A DNA stretch of 64,000 nucleotides, taken from NCBI RefSeq assembly GCF_900625025.1, contig NZ_LR130585.1, positions 1 through 64,000 on the forward strand, written 5' to 3'. Of this stretch, positions 35,493 through 44,900 are shown in pieces. The number at the start of each line of letters is the position of its first letter. Within the stretch, counting starts at the first letter, position 1. The notes beneath the pieces are model-generated. The model did no database searches. It was not told the origin of the DNA and worked only from the letters and a program-made list of their open reading frames with translations. Origin of the DNA: Lachnoclostridium sp. Marseille-P6806. GTDB lineage: Bacteria > Bacillota > Clostridia > Lachnospirales > Lachnospiraceae. The position numbers and the translations under genes are program-made.

Positions 35493-36662
35493 ATGATTTA
35501 TCTGAATCAGGCAGCAACCACATATCCAAAGCCGCAGAGAGTGCAGGAGGCGCTCGCTGCGGCTTTGCGTCTGCCGCCGCCGGGGCAGTACCGCGGAGGA
35601 GGGGGAGGCGCTCCGGATGAGCTGTTTTCACAGTGCCGGAAGAACATGGCCCGCATTCTGGGATTGTACGGGGAGCCGAGCGCGGAGACGGCGCCCGAGG
35701 AACGGATCTTTTTCACTTCCGGAGCGACGGATGCGGCGAACCGGCTTCTCTACGGCCTTTTTCCGGAGAAAAAGGTCTGCCGCATCGTCACGACAGCCAC
35801 GGAACACAACAGCGTGCTCCGGCCGCTGTATAACCTGCCGCGCTTTGCAGAGGGGCTCCGCATCGTGCCCTGCGGGAGCTCGGGGGAGCTTGTGATGGAG
35901 GCGCTGGCGGACGCCGTGACGGAGGGAACCGACGCGGTGATTCTGAATCACTGCAGCAATGTCACGGGGGCGGTGCAGAATCTTGGCGAGGCGGCGCGGA
36001 TAGCGCATGAGAGGGGGGCGCTGCTTCTGGCGGACTGCTCTCAGAGCGCAGGCTGCATGGAAATCGACGCGGCGCGGGCAGACGTCGACGCGCTGATCTT
36101 TACGGGGCATAAGGGGCTGTTCGGCGTGCAGGGAACCGGCGGCTACTATCTGAAAAGGGGAATCCCGCTCCGCCCTCTTCTCTATGGCGGGACGGGGCGG
36201 AATTCCCGCCAGCTCGTCTATGACGGGGATTATGAGTACGAGGTCGGGACGCAGAACGGCATCGGTATTGCGGCGCTGCGGGCCGGGACGGAATTTGTTC
36301 TGGAGGAGGAACCGGCCCGGATTGCGGCGCGGGAGAGAGAGGAGATGGAGTATCTTTCCCGGGAGCTTCAGGAGATTCCGGGGATCGCCGTGTATGGCTC
36401 GCGGGCGCTCTGCCGGGGACCGGTGCTTTCCTTCAATCTGACGGATATGGAAGCGGCGGATACGGCCTATGTGCTGCAAAACGGCTATGGCATCGCCGTC
36501 CGTGCGGGACTCCACTGCGCGCCCCTTATTCACGAGCGGATCGGGAGCGGGCCGGGGGGAACCGTCCGCGTGAGTATCAGCGCGCTCACGGAGCGTGCGG
36601 AGCTGGATGCGCTTCTTGCCGCGCTGCGGGAGATCGCAGAGGCCCGGCGTGCGGCTCGCTGA
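35493..36662 (+). CDS. Cysteine-desulfurase-like class V aminotransferase
   Basis: 389 residues. It opens with YLNQAATTYPKP; PLP would bind K207 (FTGHKGLFG), with H105 (TEHNSV) and D181 as partners. C342 in the loop GLHCAPLIHERIG is placed as the persulfide-forming cysteine of cysteine desulfurases. It resembles the EF2568-like desulfurase branch (TIGR01977) sometimes linked to selenium metabolism, but no selenium genes are in view. It releases sulfur from cysteine. It is 12 bases after the isomerase-like gene and tightly linked to the small protein at 36688. Confidence 0.85.
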   Translation: MIYLNQAATTYPKPQRVQEALAAALRLPPPGQYRGGGGGAPDELFSQCRKNMARILGLYGEPSAETAPEERIFFTSGATDAANRLLYGLFPEKKVCRIVTTATEHNSVLRPLYNLPRFAEGLRIVPCGSSGELVMEALADAVTEGTDAVILNHCSNVTGAVQNLGEAARIAHERGALLLADCSQSAGCMEIDAARADVDALIFTGHKGLFGVQGTGGYYLKRGIPLRPLLYGGTGRNSRQLVYDGDYEYEVGTQNGIGIAALRAGTEFVLEEEPARIAAREREEMEYLSRELQEIPGIAVYGSRALCRGPVLSFNLTDMEAADTAYVLQNGYGIAVRAGLHCAPLIHERIGSGPGGTVRVSISALTERAELDALLAALREIAEARRAAR

Positions 36663-36687
36663 AAATGGATCGGGGATGGAGAGGGTT

Positions 36688-37047
36688 ATGAAGATACGGG
36701 ACAGAGCGCCTTCGCGCGAGCGCTGCGCCGAATCCGGCTGGTATGCCTGTGATTTTCTGCTGGACGGGCCGATGGACGAGGCGTTTATCCGGCGCATCCG
36801 CGGCTTCGGCGGATCGTTTTTGTTTCTTTCGTCGCTCCGCAGACCGTTCTTTAAGCTGGAGTCGGAGCGCTATGTGCTGAAAGGCTGTCTGGGGGATCCG
36901 TTCTTCCGGATGGCGGCGGACGGGGCGCATATGGAGGAGCTGGACCGGCTGGAGGCGTATCTTGCGCCGGAGCAGGATCTGTGTTCGGGAGGTACGGTTT
37001 ATCGTGATGGAGAAAATAACGAGAAGCGGCATGCACCTGAGGCTTGA
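36688..37047 (+). CDS. Small unknown protein coupled to the desulfurase-like gene
   Basis: 119 residues from the ATG at 36688; an in-frame ATG at 36676 is also possible. The family is not recognised. It shows a compact alpha/beta pattern (GWYACDFLLDGPMDEAFI, then FLFLSSLRRPFFKLES and YVLKGCLGDPFFRMA) with three or four cysteines (C12, C20, C63 and one near the end). Its last 41 bases overlap the GH31 gene in another frame, so the tail after about residue 105 may be extended. Close linkage to a sulfur-releasing enzyme suggests an acceptor or partner role; this is inference. Confidence 0.6.
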   Translation: MKIRDRAPSRERCAESGWYACDFLLDGPMDEAFIRRIRGFGGSFLFLSSLRRPFFKLESERYVLKGCLGDPFFRMAADGAHMEELDRLEAYLAPEQDLCSGGTVYRDGENNEKRHAPEA

Positions 37048-39451
37048 GGTGGCGCGCAGTAATATTCTGCATATATCGGCGGGACTGTCGCCGCTGCCGG
37101 AGAGAATCGCATCGGATTTCATCCGGCAGGAGCTCTCCGTCTGGGAGGGGGAGATGGAGCTCCTTGCTTCGGCGGATGAGGACGGAGCGCTTCGCTTCTG
37201 CACGGCGGAGGGCGGGACGCTTCTTGCGGAAAAAGGAAAAACGCTGGAGGAGATACCGGTCTGTGTCTACACGGCGGAGGGCGGAGAGCCTGTGGTTGAC
37301 CGGGTAAAAACGGTGGATGGGGAGCGGAGCTTTGTCCGGAATCTGAAATGCGTGGAGGATCACCGGGCATATCGCGCGGCATTGGATTTTTATTTTGGCG
37401 AGGACGAGAGGATTTTCGGCTTCGGGCAGGGAGAGGACGGGATTCTGGATAAGCGGCATCACACGACCTATCTCTATCAGCACAATATGCGCATTCCCAT
37501 GCCCTGCTTTCTGTCGAGCCGCGGCTACGGCGTGCTGGTGAACTGCGGCGGACTGATGGTCTATGAGGAGACGGAGGAGGGCGGGCGCCTCACGCTCGAC
37601 TGCGTCCCGTACCTCGACTATTATCTGATTTTCGGTCCGTCCGCGGACCGCATCGTCGAGGGATTCCGTTATCTCACCGGTAGAGCGGCGCTGCTCCCCC
37701 GGTGGGCGTTCGGCTATATCCAGTCCAAGGAGCAGTATTACAGCGCGGCGGAGCTCGCCGGGGTGGCGGCAGAGTACCGGCGTCGGGAAATTCCGCTGGA
37801 CGGCGTTGTGCAGGACTGGAATTCGTGGCGGCCGGGCCAGTGGGGAGAGAAAAGGCTCGACCCCGCCCGTTATGCGGATATGGAGGCGCGTGCGGCGGAG
37901 CTCCGCGGTATGCATGTCCACGCGATGGTATCCGTCTGGCCGAATATGAATCAGACGGCGGAGGACTACCGGGAGCTGTCTGCGGAGGGGAAAATACTGA
38001 ATGATCTCTCGACCTACGACGCGTTTGACGAGAGGGCGCGGGAAATCTACTGGCAGCAGGCGAAGCGGGGACTGTTTGACCGCGGCTTTGACGCGTGGTG
38101 GTGCGATTCGACCGAGCCCTTTTCCGGGCCGGACTGGAGCGGAGAGGAAAAGCGGGATGAAAAGGAGCGCTACAAGCTGGTGGGAGCAGAACATATCCGC
38201 TACCTGCCCCGGGAGAGGGCCAATCTGTTTGCGCTCGCGCACGCAAAGGGGATGTATGAGAATCAGAGAAAGGAGACGCGGGAAAAGCGCGTGCTGAATC
38301 TCACGCGGTCGGGCTATGCCTCCGGGCAGCAGTACGGCGCGCTTTTGTGGTCCGGCGACACGGCGGCGACATGGGAGACGCTGCGGCAGCAGATTGTAGA
38401 GGGGCTTTCCATGGGCCTTTCCGGCTATCCGTGGTGGACGCTGGATGCGGGAGCCTTTTTTGTCGTAAACCGGAACTGGAAAGCCCGCGGCTGCGGCTGC
38501 AGCGGGGATTCCTCGATGAAGTGGTTCTGGAGAGGGAGCTTCGAGAACGGGATCGAAGACCCTGCGTACAGGGAATACTATGTCCGCTTTCTGGAGCTTG
38601 CCTGCTTCCTGCCGGTGTTCCGATCGCACGGGACGGATGTGCCGCGGGAAATCTGGAATTTCGGCGAACCGGGCGGGCTTTTCTATGATGCCATCGCGGA
38701 GACGATCCGTCTGCGCTACCGCCTGCTTCCCTATATTTATTCTCTGGCCGGCGCCGTCCGGCAGTCGGACTTTACGATGATGCGGGCCCTTCTGTTTGAC
38801 TTTCCGGAGGACCGGCGCGCCTGCGGGACAGAGGATGAGTTCATGTTCGGCCGGGGACTTCTTGTCTGCCCGGTGACGGAGCCGATGTATTATCTGCCGG
38901 CGGAGCTTCCCGCGGAGGGAAGAGAGATCACACCGCGCCCTCTGCCGGAGGAGAGGGAAAAGGCGAGGGAGTGCTATCTTCCGAAATCGCCGGACGGCGG
39001 GGGCTGGTACGATTTCCGGACGGGCCGGCGCTATGAGGGCGGGCAGACGGTCATGGCTGCCGCGCCGCTGGACCGGATTCCGCTCTTTGCTCCGGAGGGG
39101 ACGATTCTCCCGGAGAAGGAGGGGCTGCAGTATGCCGACGACGGGGCTGCCGCGCCGCTCGAAATCCATGTATTTCCCGGAAAAAACGGGAGCTTTCTGC
39201 TGTACGAGGATGAGGGGGACGGATACCGGTACGAAAGCGGAGCCTATGCACAGATCCCTCTCACGTGGACGGAGGAGACGGGGACGCTTCTCATGGGAGA
39301 ACGCAGCGGCTCGTACCCCGGCATGAGGAGTGAGGTGACGGTAAAGCTGTATCTTGTGAATACGTATATCAGAGATGAGATCTATGACGGCCGCGCGCTG
39401 GCCGTGAAGCTCTCTGCTCCGGAGCGCGGGAATTCGCTTTCGCCGCTGTGA
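37007..39451 (+). CDS. GH31 glycosidase with N-terminal beta domain, alpha-xylosidase-like
   Basis: 814 residues, no signal peptide. The ATG at 37007 (or GTG at 37004) lies about 14 bases after GGGAGG and within the previous gene. Nucleophile D367 (AWWCDSTEPFSG) and acid/base D451 (LLWSGDTAATW) are intact. Domains: N-terminal beta sandwich to ~230, (beta/alpha)8 barrel ~230-580, C-terminal beta domains to 814. The nucleophile motif is of the type seen in alpha-xylosidases acting on xyloglucan oligosaccharides. It ends 5 bases from the convergent response regulator. Confidence 0.88.
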   Translation: MEKITRSGMHLRLEVARSNILHISAGLSPLPERIASDFIRQELSVWEGEMELLASADEDGALRFCTAEGGTLLAEKGKTLEEIPVCVYTAEGGEPVVDRVKTVDGERSFVRNLKCVEDHRAYRAALDFYFGEDERIFGFGQGEDGILDKRHHTTYLYQHNMRIPMPCFLSSRGYGVLVNCGGLMVYEETEEGGRLTLDCVPYLDYYLIFGPSADRIVEGFRYLTGRAALLPRWAFGYIQSKEQYYSAAELAGVAAEYRRREIPLDGVVQDWNSWRPGQWGEKRLDPARYADMEARAAELRGMHVHAMVSVWPNMNQTAEDYRELSAEGKILNDLSTYDAFDERAREIYWQQAKRGLFDRGFDAWWCDSTEPFSGPDWSGEEKRDEKERYKLVGAEHIRYLPRERANLFALAHAKGMYENQRKETREKRVLNLTRSGYASGQQYGALLWSGDTAATWETLRQQIVEGLSMGLSGYPWWTLDAGAFFVVNRNWKARGCGCSGDSSMKWFWRGSFENGIEDPAYREYYVRFLELACFLPVFRSHGTDVPREIWNFGEPGGLFYDAIAETIRLRYRLLPYIYSLAGAVRQSDFTMMRALLFDFPEDRRACGTEDEFMFGRGLLVCPVTEPMYYLPAELPAEGREITPRPLPEEREKARECYLPKSPDGGGWYDFRTGRRYEGGQTVMAAAPLDRIPLFAPEGTILPEKEGLQYADDGAAAPLEIHVFPGKNGSFLLYEDEGDGYRYESGAYAQIPLTWTEETGTLLMGERSGSYPGMRSEVTVKLYLVNTYIRDEIYDGRALAVKLSAPERGNSLSPL

Positions 39452-39456
39452 AAAAG

Positions 39457-40212
39457 CTATGAGGAAAGAGCTTCCCGGTATTCCAGAGGGGAAAGGCCGG
39501 TCTGTTTTTTGAATATGCGGGAAAAATAGGCCTGCTCGGGATAACCGACAGCTTCTCCGACCTGACGGATATTGATTTCCGGATGGTTTGCGAGGAGCTG
39601 TTTTGCTTTTCGGATCCGAAGCAGAATCAGAAAATGGCCCGGCGTGGTTCCATACTGCTGATCGAAAATTTTGGTCAGGTAGCTCGCGCTGTAATTCATC
39701 TGTGCGGCGATGAGGTTGAAGTTGACATCCTCATGGAAATGAGCGCAAAGATATTCCCGGAGAAGCGCGGCGATCTGCTCCGGAGGTTTTGCGGAAACGG
39801 AGCGGGAAAAGGCCTGCGCCATCTCGTGCTGCCGCGCCAGATTCCGCTCCTGCAGGCGGTGCAGGGCGGCGAGGAGCGCATCCTGATCGATGGGCTTGAG
39901 CAGATATTCCAGCACCTGATAGTGGAGTGCGGTCCGCGCATATTCGAAATCGGAGTAGCCGCTGACGACGATGCAGTCGAGGTCGGGGTGCGTGTCCCGG
40001 ATCTTTTCGATGAGCTCAAGACCGGACATGACCGGCATGCGGATGTCGGTGACAAGCAGATCGGGAGCGTTCTGCTCTATGAGCGCAAGCGCCTGCACGC
40101 CGGTCTGCGCCTTCCCGACGACATGGAAATCCGTGTCGGAGGCGTCGATTTTCTTTGCGAGATTTTCGAGGAGGAGCGGCTCGTCCTCTGCAATAATGAC
40201 GGAATACGGCAT
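39457..40212 (-). CDS. YesN-type response regulator with AraC DNA-binding domain
   Basis: 251 residues. The ATG at 40212 has GGAAAGGAA upstream. Receiver domain with E9/D10, phospho-acceptor D56 (LLVTDIRMP) and YLLKPI; AraC-type helices at ~155-250 (NFNLIAAQMNYSASYLTKIF, then GYPEQAYFSRIFKKQTGLSP). It is separated by 4 bases from the GH95-like gene and is third in a minus-strand operon kinase-glycosidase-regulator. Likely targets are the divergent importer genes from 45054. Confidence 0.92.
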   Translation of the reverse strand: MPYSVIIAEDEPLLLENLAKKIDASDTDFHVVGKAQTGVQALALIEQNAPDLLVTDIRMPVMSGLELIEKIRDTHPDLDCIVVSGYSDFEYARTALHYQVLEYLLKPIDQDALLAALHRLQERNLARQHEMAQAFSRSVSAKPPEQIAALLREYLCAHFHEDVNFNLIAAQMNYSASYLTKIFDQQYGTTPGHFLILLRIRKAKQLLANHPEINIRQVGEAVGYPEQAYFSRIFKKQTGLSPLEYREALSS

Positions 40213-40216
40213 ACGG

Positions 40217-42763
40217 TCATTCCTTTCCGGGAGGAGCCGGCGTAAGGAGGAGCGTTTCGCCGGCAAAGGTGTCTGTGCGGAATATCGCGCCGTCGGACAG
40301 GCGTTCGGCGCCGGTCTGCTCACAAACGGCGCGGATGCGGCGGCCGGGCCATGGATTTTCAAGGGTGAGAGCGCGGCCTTTTAGGCTGGTTATTTTCACC
40401 TCTGCGATTTCGCCCGACCGGAGCGCCGCGCTGACCTCGAATGCCCCGCAGGCCCTGAGGCACCGGAATGCAGCGTCGGGATGCTGACGGCGCGGCCATA
40501 CGGGGAAGATGCGGAGCAGCCGGTCATGGCTCTGGAGCATCATTTCCTGCACGGTGACGGGGACGAGGCTCAGATTCTCGATCCCGTGCGGGTTCTGGCG
40601 GAAAAAGCCGTTGGGGAGACCCCGGTGCACAAGCCGGTCCTTCAGCTCGGCCCAGATGATTTCGGGATCATAGCCGACCCGGACGGCGGCGGGAAAGAAG
40701 AGCGCGTTGAGATTCATGGAATTCCATGCGCCGGTCTTATAGAAATGGGGATCAGCGTCTTCTCCCGCGGGGACGTTGAAATCCCCGACGATTCCGGAGG
40801 CGTCCGTCGCGTGCTGCTCTTTTTGGAGGCGCTTAGCCAGCGCATTTTCCATCAGTGAGTGGATGTGGATGGTATTCCGGGCGGTTTCCAGTTCTTCGGG
40901 ATTCGAGGAAAGACCGATCGCACCCCCGGGATAGATGTGCATGATGTTGCCCGGGAAATGCAGGGACCAGCGTCCGCCCTTTCCCTCGTCGTAAAATACC
41001 GGGCGGTCCAGCCATTCCTCCGGAACCAGCTCGGAGAGGGGGACGTCCGCCTCGGCCCAGAGCGTCGGATTGTTTTCGATTTCCCGGATGGTACCCGCGG
41101 GCCACGGGGCGAGCTGCCCGGCGATGTCCCGCCAGCGGGGGCGGCGCGCCTCATCCAGACCGAGATCCTCGCTGAGTTCTGAAAGAGAGGTAAAAAAGGT
41201 TTTCAGATAACCGAGTGTGTTCACCGGATCCTCCGGAAGACCATGCCGGGCGACATCCGCGGAGACGCGCTCATGCATGCCGTCGCCGACGATATGATAG
41301 CCGTCGCCGCGGAGAACCAGCTCCTGCTCCCAGAAATCCGCAACGCTGAGGAGAAAAGGATAGACTCTGCGTCCGTAGGCTTCATCCAGCGTCAGGGAAT
41401 AGCGCAGCAGCATATTCAGCGCCCCGTGCACCGCCGGCGATTTCATGTGGAGAAGCAGCGCCTCGCTGACCATGCCGTGAGGACCGAGGCCGAGCGGGTA
41501 GTAGGCTCCGCTGTGCCCGAGGAGACGGAGAGACATTTCACGGGTGATATCCAGCAGATCCAGATAGGGGGCGTCATGGGGATCGGCCTGTTCAAAATGT
41601 CCGGAGACCGGCAGGCCGAGATAGGGGGTCTGGTGGTTGTAATTGATTTTGTAATTGCCGTTCCACGCAGGGCGGTCAAAGGTGCAGATGCCGAAGATAT
41701 CGGGCGGATAGTCCGGATTGCGGGAAAGGCTCCCCATCATATACTGTGACAGATAATATCTTTGTTCGATGACAGGGTCATCCAGAGAGACGTCGGACAC
41801 GGACCAGTAGGAACGCCACCAGCCAAGGTGCTGTTCTCGGAGCTCCGCAATGTCGGAGGCGGAAATCCAGCGTGCTCTGGATTCGGCATACTCCAGAGGA
41901 CGCGACACCTGTCCCAGCGTTCGGACGGGGAGCACAAAGACACGCCGTTCCCCGGCGGGGATCGTCATGGAAAGACTGTGGCAGGAGAGACAGGACGCGG
42001 CAAAGCCGGCCCGTACGGTCATATCCGTGTGATCGGAAAATTCGCGGAAGCCGGAGATCACGCCGTCCCGTTCGCTTTTTACCTGCAGGGGCATGCCGCC
42101 GAGGAGCCCGGCGAACGTTCCGGAAAGAGAATCGGAGGAGGAAGCTCTCCGTCCGGTAAAGTCGATGCCGAGATCGCAGCCAAGCCCCGTTTCGTCCGGA
42201 AAACGGAACTCATAGCGGAGCGAAAGCTCCCGCTCGGAGACGAGCGAAACGATGAGAATATTTTCCGTTGCGGCGACGTAGGAATCCATATGGCAAACGG
42301 CGCCGTCCGGCCATGTGAATACGGCGGCCGTCGTAGCGGTGAAAAAGTCCTGCTCGGCGCGGAACGATGTATTCTCGAGAGCCGGAATATCAAAGACGAG
42401 CCGCCCGATGGGCCGGGGGCTTCCGAGGCAGACCGGAGGATCAAAGCGGGCGGCGGCATTGTCGTGGAAGAACTCCCAGTTTGCCGCGCTCTCCATCTGC
42501 CAGAAGTCATTGGTTGAAACCCAGAACTGCGGGTAACGGCAGGGGCCGGCGAACGCGGCGAGGAGATCCCCGTTGCCCAGTATGGGGGCGTCGATTTTTG
42601 TGCCCGCGTACTGCCATACGCGCCAGCGGCCGTTGCCGGAAACGTCGCAGTCCCCGGCGGGTACGGCCCCGGGCACACGGTCGAAGACGGCGCGGCAGCG
42701 CGCCGCGGTGGGGACGGGCGTCTGCGGGTCTGTGTCAGATCTTTTCATGTTTTGATTTCTCAT
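40217..42763 (-). CDS. GH95-like glycosidase between the kinase and regulator genes
   Basis: 848 residues, cytoplasmic. The ATG at 42763 follows GGGAGGC. The order is a beta domain (ILGNGDLLAAFAG), an (alpha/alpha)6 barrel (WNGNYKINYNHQTPYLGLPV) and the characteristic C-terminal run VQEMMLQSHDRLLRIFPVWP, ending NPWPGRRIR. These are features of family GH95, whose members remove alpha-L-fucose or alpha-L-galactose. The catalytic Asp/Glu/Asn set cannot be fixed by eye, so a related family (GH65-like) is possible. It starts 3 bases after the kinase stop and ends 4 bases before the regulator start, so the three are one transcript. Confidence 0.78.
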   Translation of the reverse strand: MRNQNMKRSDTDPQTPVPTAARCRAVFDRVPGAVPAGDCDVSGNGRWRVWQYAGTKIDAPILGNGDLLAAFAGPCRYPQFWVSTNDFWQMESAANWEFFHDNAAARFDPPVCLGSPRPIGRLVFDIPALENTSFRAEQDFFTATTAAVFTWPDGAVCHMDSYVAATENILIVSLVSERELSLRYEFRFPDETGLGCDLGIDFTGRRASSSDSLSGTFAGLLGGMPLQVKSERDGVISGFREFSDHTDMTVRAGFAASCLSCHSLSMTIPAGERRVFVLPVRTLGQVSRPLEYAESRARWISASDIAELREQHLGWWRSYWSVSDVSLDDPVIEQRYYLSQYMMGSLSRNPDYPPDIFGICTFDRPAWNGNYKINYNHQTPYLGLPVSGHFEQADPHDAPYLDLLDITREMSLRLLGHSGAYYPLGLGPHGMVSEALLLHMKSPAVHGALNMLLRYSLTLDEAYGRRVYPFLLSVADFWEQELVLRGDGYHIVGDGMHERVSADVARHGLPEDPVNTLGYLKTFFTSLSELSEDLGLDEARRPRWRDIAGQLAPWPAGTIREIENNPTLWAEADVPLSELVPEEWLDRPVFYDEGKGGRWSLHFPGNIMHIYPGGAIGLSSNPEELETARNTIHIHSLMENALAKRLQKEQHATDASGIVGDFNVPAGEDADPHFYKTGAWNSMNLNALFFPAAVRVGYDPEIIWAELKDRLVHRGLPNGFFRQNPHGIENLSLVPVTVQEMMLQSHDRLLRIFPVWPRRQHPDAAFRCLRACGAFEVSAALRSGEIAEVKITSLKGRALTLENPWPGRRIRAVCEQTGAERLSDGAIFRTDTFAGETLLLTPAPPGKE

Positions 42764-42766
42764 GGT

Positions 42767-44635
42767 TTATACGAGCCTCCCGAGACGGACAAAGGCGTGT
42801 CCGTCCGCTGTGTTGCCGAATTCAAAAACGGCATTGTTTCCGCAGCATATTTTCCAGCGAAGATAGACGCTCACCAGTCCGAGGCCGCCGATCCGGAGAT
42901 CGGGGAGGCCCTGACGGCGGTCCAGCTCGCTGATTTTTTCCTGTAATGTCCGGATGGCGGCCTCGGAAAAGCCGTTCCCCGAATCCTGCACTTCGATGAT
43001 CCAGCCGTTTTCCGTGCGGAATCCGCGGATGCGCAGCTCCCAGGGGGGAAGACAGTCCGTTCCGTGGCGGATGGCATTTTCTGCAAGCGGCTGAATGATC
43101 AGCCTCGGGATGGATTCCTCCAGCAGAGAGGGCTCGATATCCATTTCGCACCGGAGACTGTCCTGATAGCGCACCTTCATGCAGTAGAGATATTTTCGGA
43201 CATATTCCAGCTCTGTCCCCAGAGAGACGAGGGAGCTTGAGGTATCGGAGATATAGCGCATACACTGGGCGAGGACGAGGCAGAGCTTCTCGATTTCCCG
43301 GTTGCAGCCGTTTTCCGAGAGGATGGAGATGCAGGAGAGCGTGTTGTAGTAAAAATGCGGATTGACCTGCGCCTGCAGCGCGCTGGCGCGGGAATTGAGC
43401 TCCTGCTGGCGCGCCTCGAGCAGCTCGTCCATGGAGACTTTCAGCTTTTCGCTCATCTTCTGGTATTCGGCGTACAGCTCGCCCAGCTCCTCGTAGGACG
43501 GGTTGTAGTTATCGGTTTTTTCCACGCCGAGATTCCCGATGCTCAGGCGCTGGAGAATATGCTTCAGATGCTTCACCGGCTTTACCATGGAGCGGGAAAC
43601 ATACCATGTGATCAGAAGCGTAAACGCCAGCAGCAGGATCAGGAGAAACACGAGAGAGGAAAGCACGCGGTAAAACGGCGCCAGAATAATGCTCTCCTGC
43701 TGCACGGTCAGATAGGTCCAGCCGCTGTATGGGGAGACCTCCTGCGCGTAGCGGACCCGCCTGCCGGTCAGGGGGTCGCGGGTGAGCGTCCCAGAGGAGG
43801 CGGTCAGCGAAACGGAGGCCGCGGCCTTTTCGATCCGCACCCGCTCCTCGGAGGATAGATTGTACGGATAGACGAGGACGCCGTCGGTGTTGAGGATATA
43901 GACGGAGGCGGAAGAATCATCCTTTCTCTGATAGGAAAGGACGCTCCGAAAAATCTGACTGCAGCGCCGGACCGCCTCGGTCACGCCGGCATTTCTTTCG
44001 CTGCGCGAGGCAAAAAAATTCCGATACACGGAGAGATACCAGTCAGGACTGCCGCTGCCGGTGGCATAACGGCCGGTAAGACAGGGCGTGCCGATGAGGA
44101 TGCGGCCGTCTCTTTCCGCAGTCTCTTCGTAGAAAAAAAGGGAGTCCGGATCGAGCTTTTCGTACTTTGTGACCTTGCCGATCCGTATGGTATTCCCGAC
44201 CGGATCGTAGAAATTGATCTGATCGGCGCGGAGCGTCGTGCTGTTGATGGTGGCATAGAGATTGGAGAGGACGGGCAGGCTTGCGGGAGAGAGGCCGTCC
44301 CGGAGCGCCTCATCGGGAACCTCTTTTCGGATATTGACGTAATTGATGGTGGCGGAGACATAGTCGAGATCCGAAAGGGCGCTGTCCACCTGCTCCCGGA
44401 AAGAGGAGTTCAGCGTGGTCAGAGACTGTCTCGCCTGACGGAGCAGCACGGTGGAGGCGAGGTACCAGAAAAACGCAGTGAATACCGCGAGCAAGACACA
44501 GGGAACAATGAGATAGTAGCCGAACAGCTTGGACTGCAGCTTTCTGGGAGCCTTTTTCCCGGCAAAGCCTCTCCCCGCCGCCCTGGAATCCGGGGGACTA
44601 CTCTCTGGAATTTTTTGGAGAAGACGGAAAAGCAT
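42767..44635 (-). CDS. YesM-type sensor histidine kinase
   Basis: 622 residues. The ATG at 44635 is preferred (GAGGT 10 bases upstream); a TTG at 44644 would add three residues. Span 1 at ~39-64, Cache-like extracellular sensor ~65-320, span 2 at ~325-346, HAMP linker with a coiled coil, then H427 in QVNPHFYYNTLS, and ATPase motifs PLAENAIRHG, VQDSGNGFS and GGLGLVSVY. It would sense an extracellular sugar signal and phosphorylate the regulator at 39457. First gene of its operon. Confidence 0.93.
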   Translation of the reverse strand: MLFRLLQKIPESSPPDSRAAGRGFAGKKAPRKLQSKLFGYYLIVPCVLLAVFTAFFWYLASTVLLRQARQSLTTLNSSFREQVDSALSDLDYVSATINYVNIRKEVPDEALRDGLSPASLPVLSNLYATINSTTLRADQINFYDPVGNTIRIGKVTKYEKLDPDSLFFYEETAERDGRILIGTPCLTGRYATGSGSPDWYLSVYRNFFASRSERNAGVTEAVRRCSQIFRSVLSYQRKDDSSASVYILNTDGVLVYPYNLSSEERVRIEKAAASVSLTASSGTLTRDPLTGRRVRYAQEVSPYSGWTYLTVQQESIILAPFYRVLSSLVFLLILLLAFTLLITWYVSRSMVKPVKHLKHILQRLSIGNLGVEKTDNYNPSYEELGELYAEYQKMSEKLKVSMDELLEARQQELNSRASALQAQVNPHFYYNTLSCISILSENGCNREIEKLCLVLAQCMRYISDTSSSLVSLGTELEYVRKYLYCMKVRYQDSLRCEMDIEPSLLEESIPRLIIQPLAENAIRHGTDCLPPWELRIRGFRTENGWIIEVQDSGNGFSEAAIRTLQEKISELDRRQGLPDLRIGGLGLVSVYLRWKICCGNNAVFEFGNTADGHAFVRLGRLV

Positions 44636-44724
44636 AAGACCCAATACCTCGCAGAAAGAAAAACGGAATCAGTGCACTGCCCTGCGCAGAGCATTGGGCA
44701 AAACAGGGGGGTAAATGCAAGGAC

Positions 44725-44753
44725 AGAATAGCATTGGAGCGGAATAATTACAA
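44725..44753 (-). promoter_or_regulatory. Possible promoter of the kinase-GH95-regulator operon
   Basis: On the minus strand TTGTAA (44748-44753) and TATTCT (44725-44730) are 17 bp apart, about 90 bases before the kinase start. It is a moderate match. The remaining bases of the 418-bp gap between 44635 and 45054 hold the repeat element at 44901-45053. Confidence 0.4.
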
Positions 44754-44900
44754 ACGCACAGAGAGTTTTTTTGTCAGCTTTCAAAAAAGTGCAAGGGGGA
44801 GTCCGGGAAAATCCATAGAAACAGGCGAAACGCTTTGCTACGCTGTTCATGGTACAGGAGAAAACGCTTTTCAGAATCAAGTTCTCAAAATGAGAGGCCA

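Noticed and set aside
36851-39169. Minus-strand open frame of 772 codons
   Set aside because: Antisense shadow of the GH31 gene with intact catalytic motifs on the plus strand.
42752-42946. Small plus-strand open frames near the kinase/GH95 junction
   Set aside because: Shadows of the minus-strand operon with no ribosome sites.
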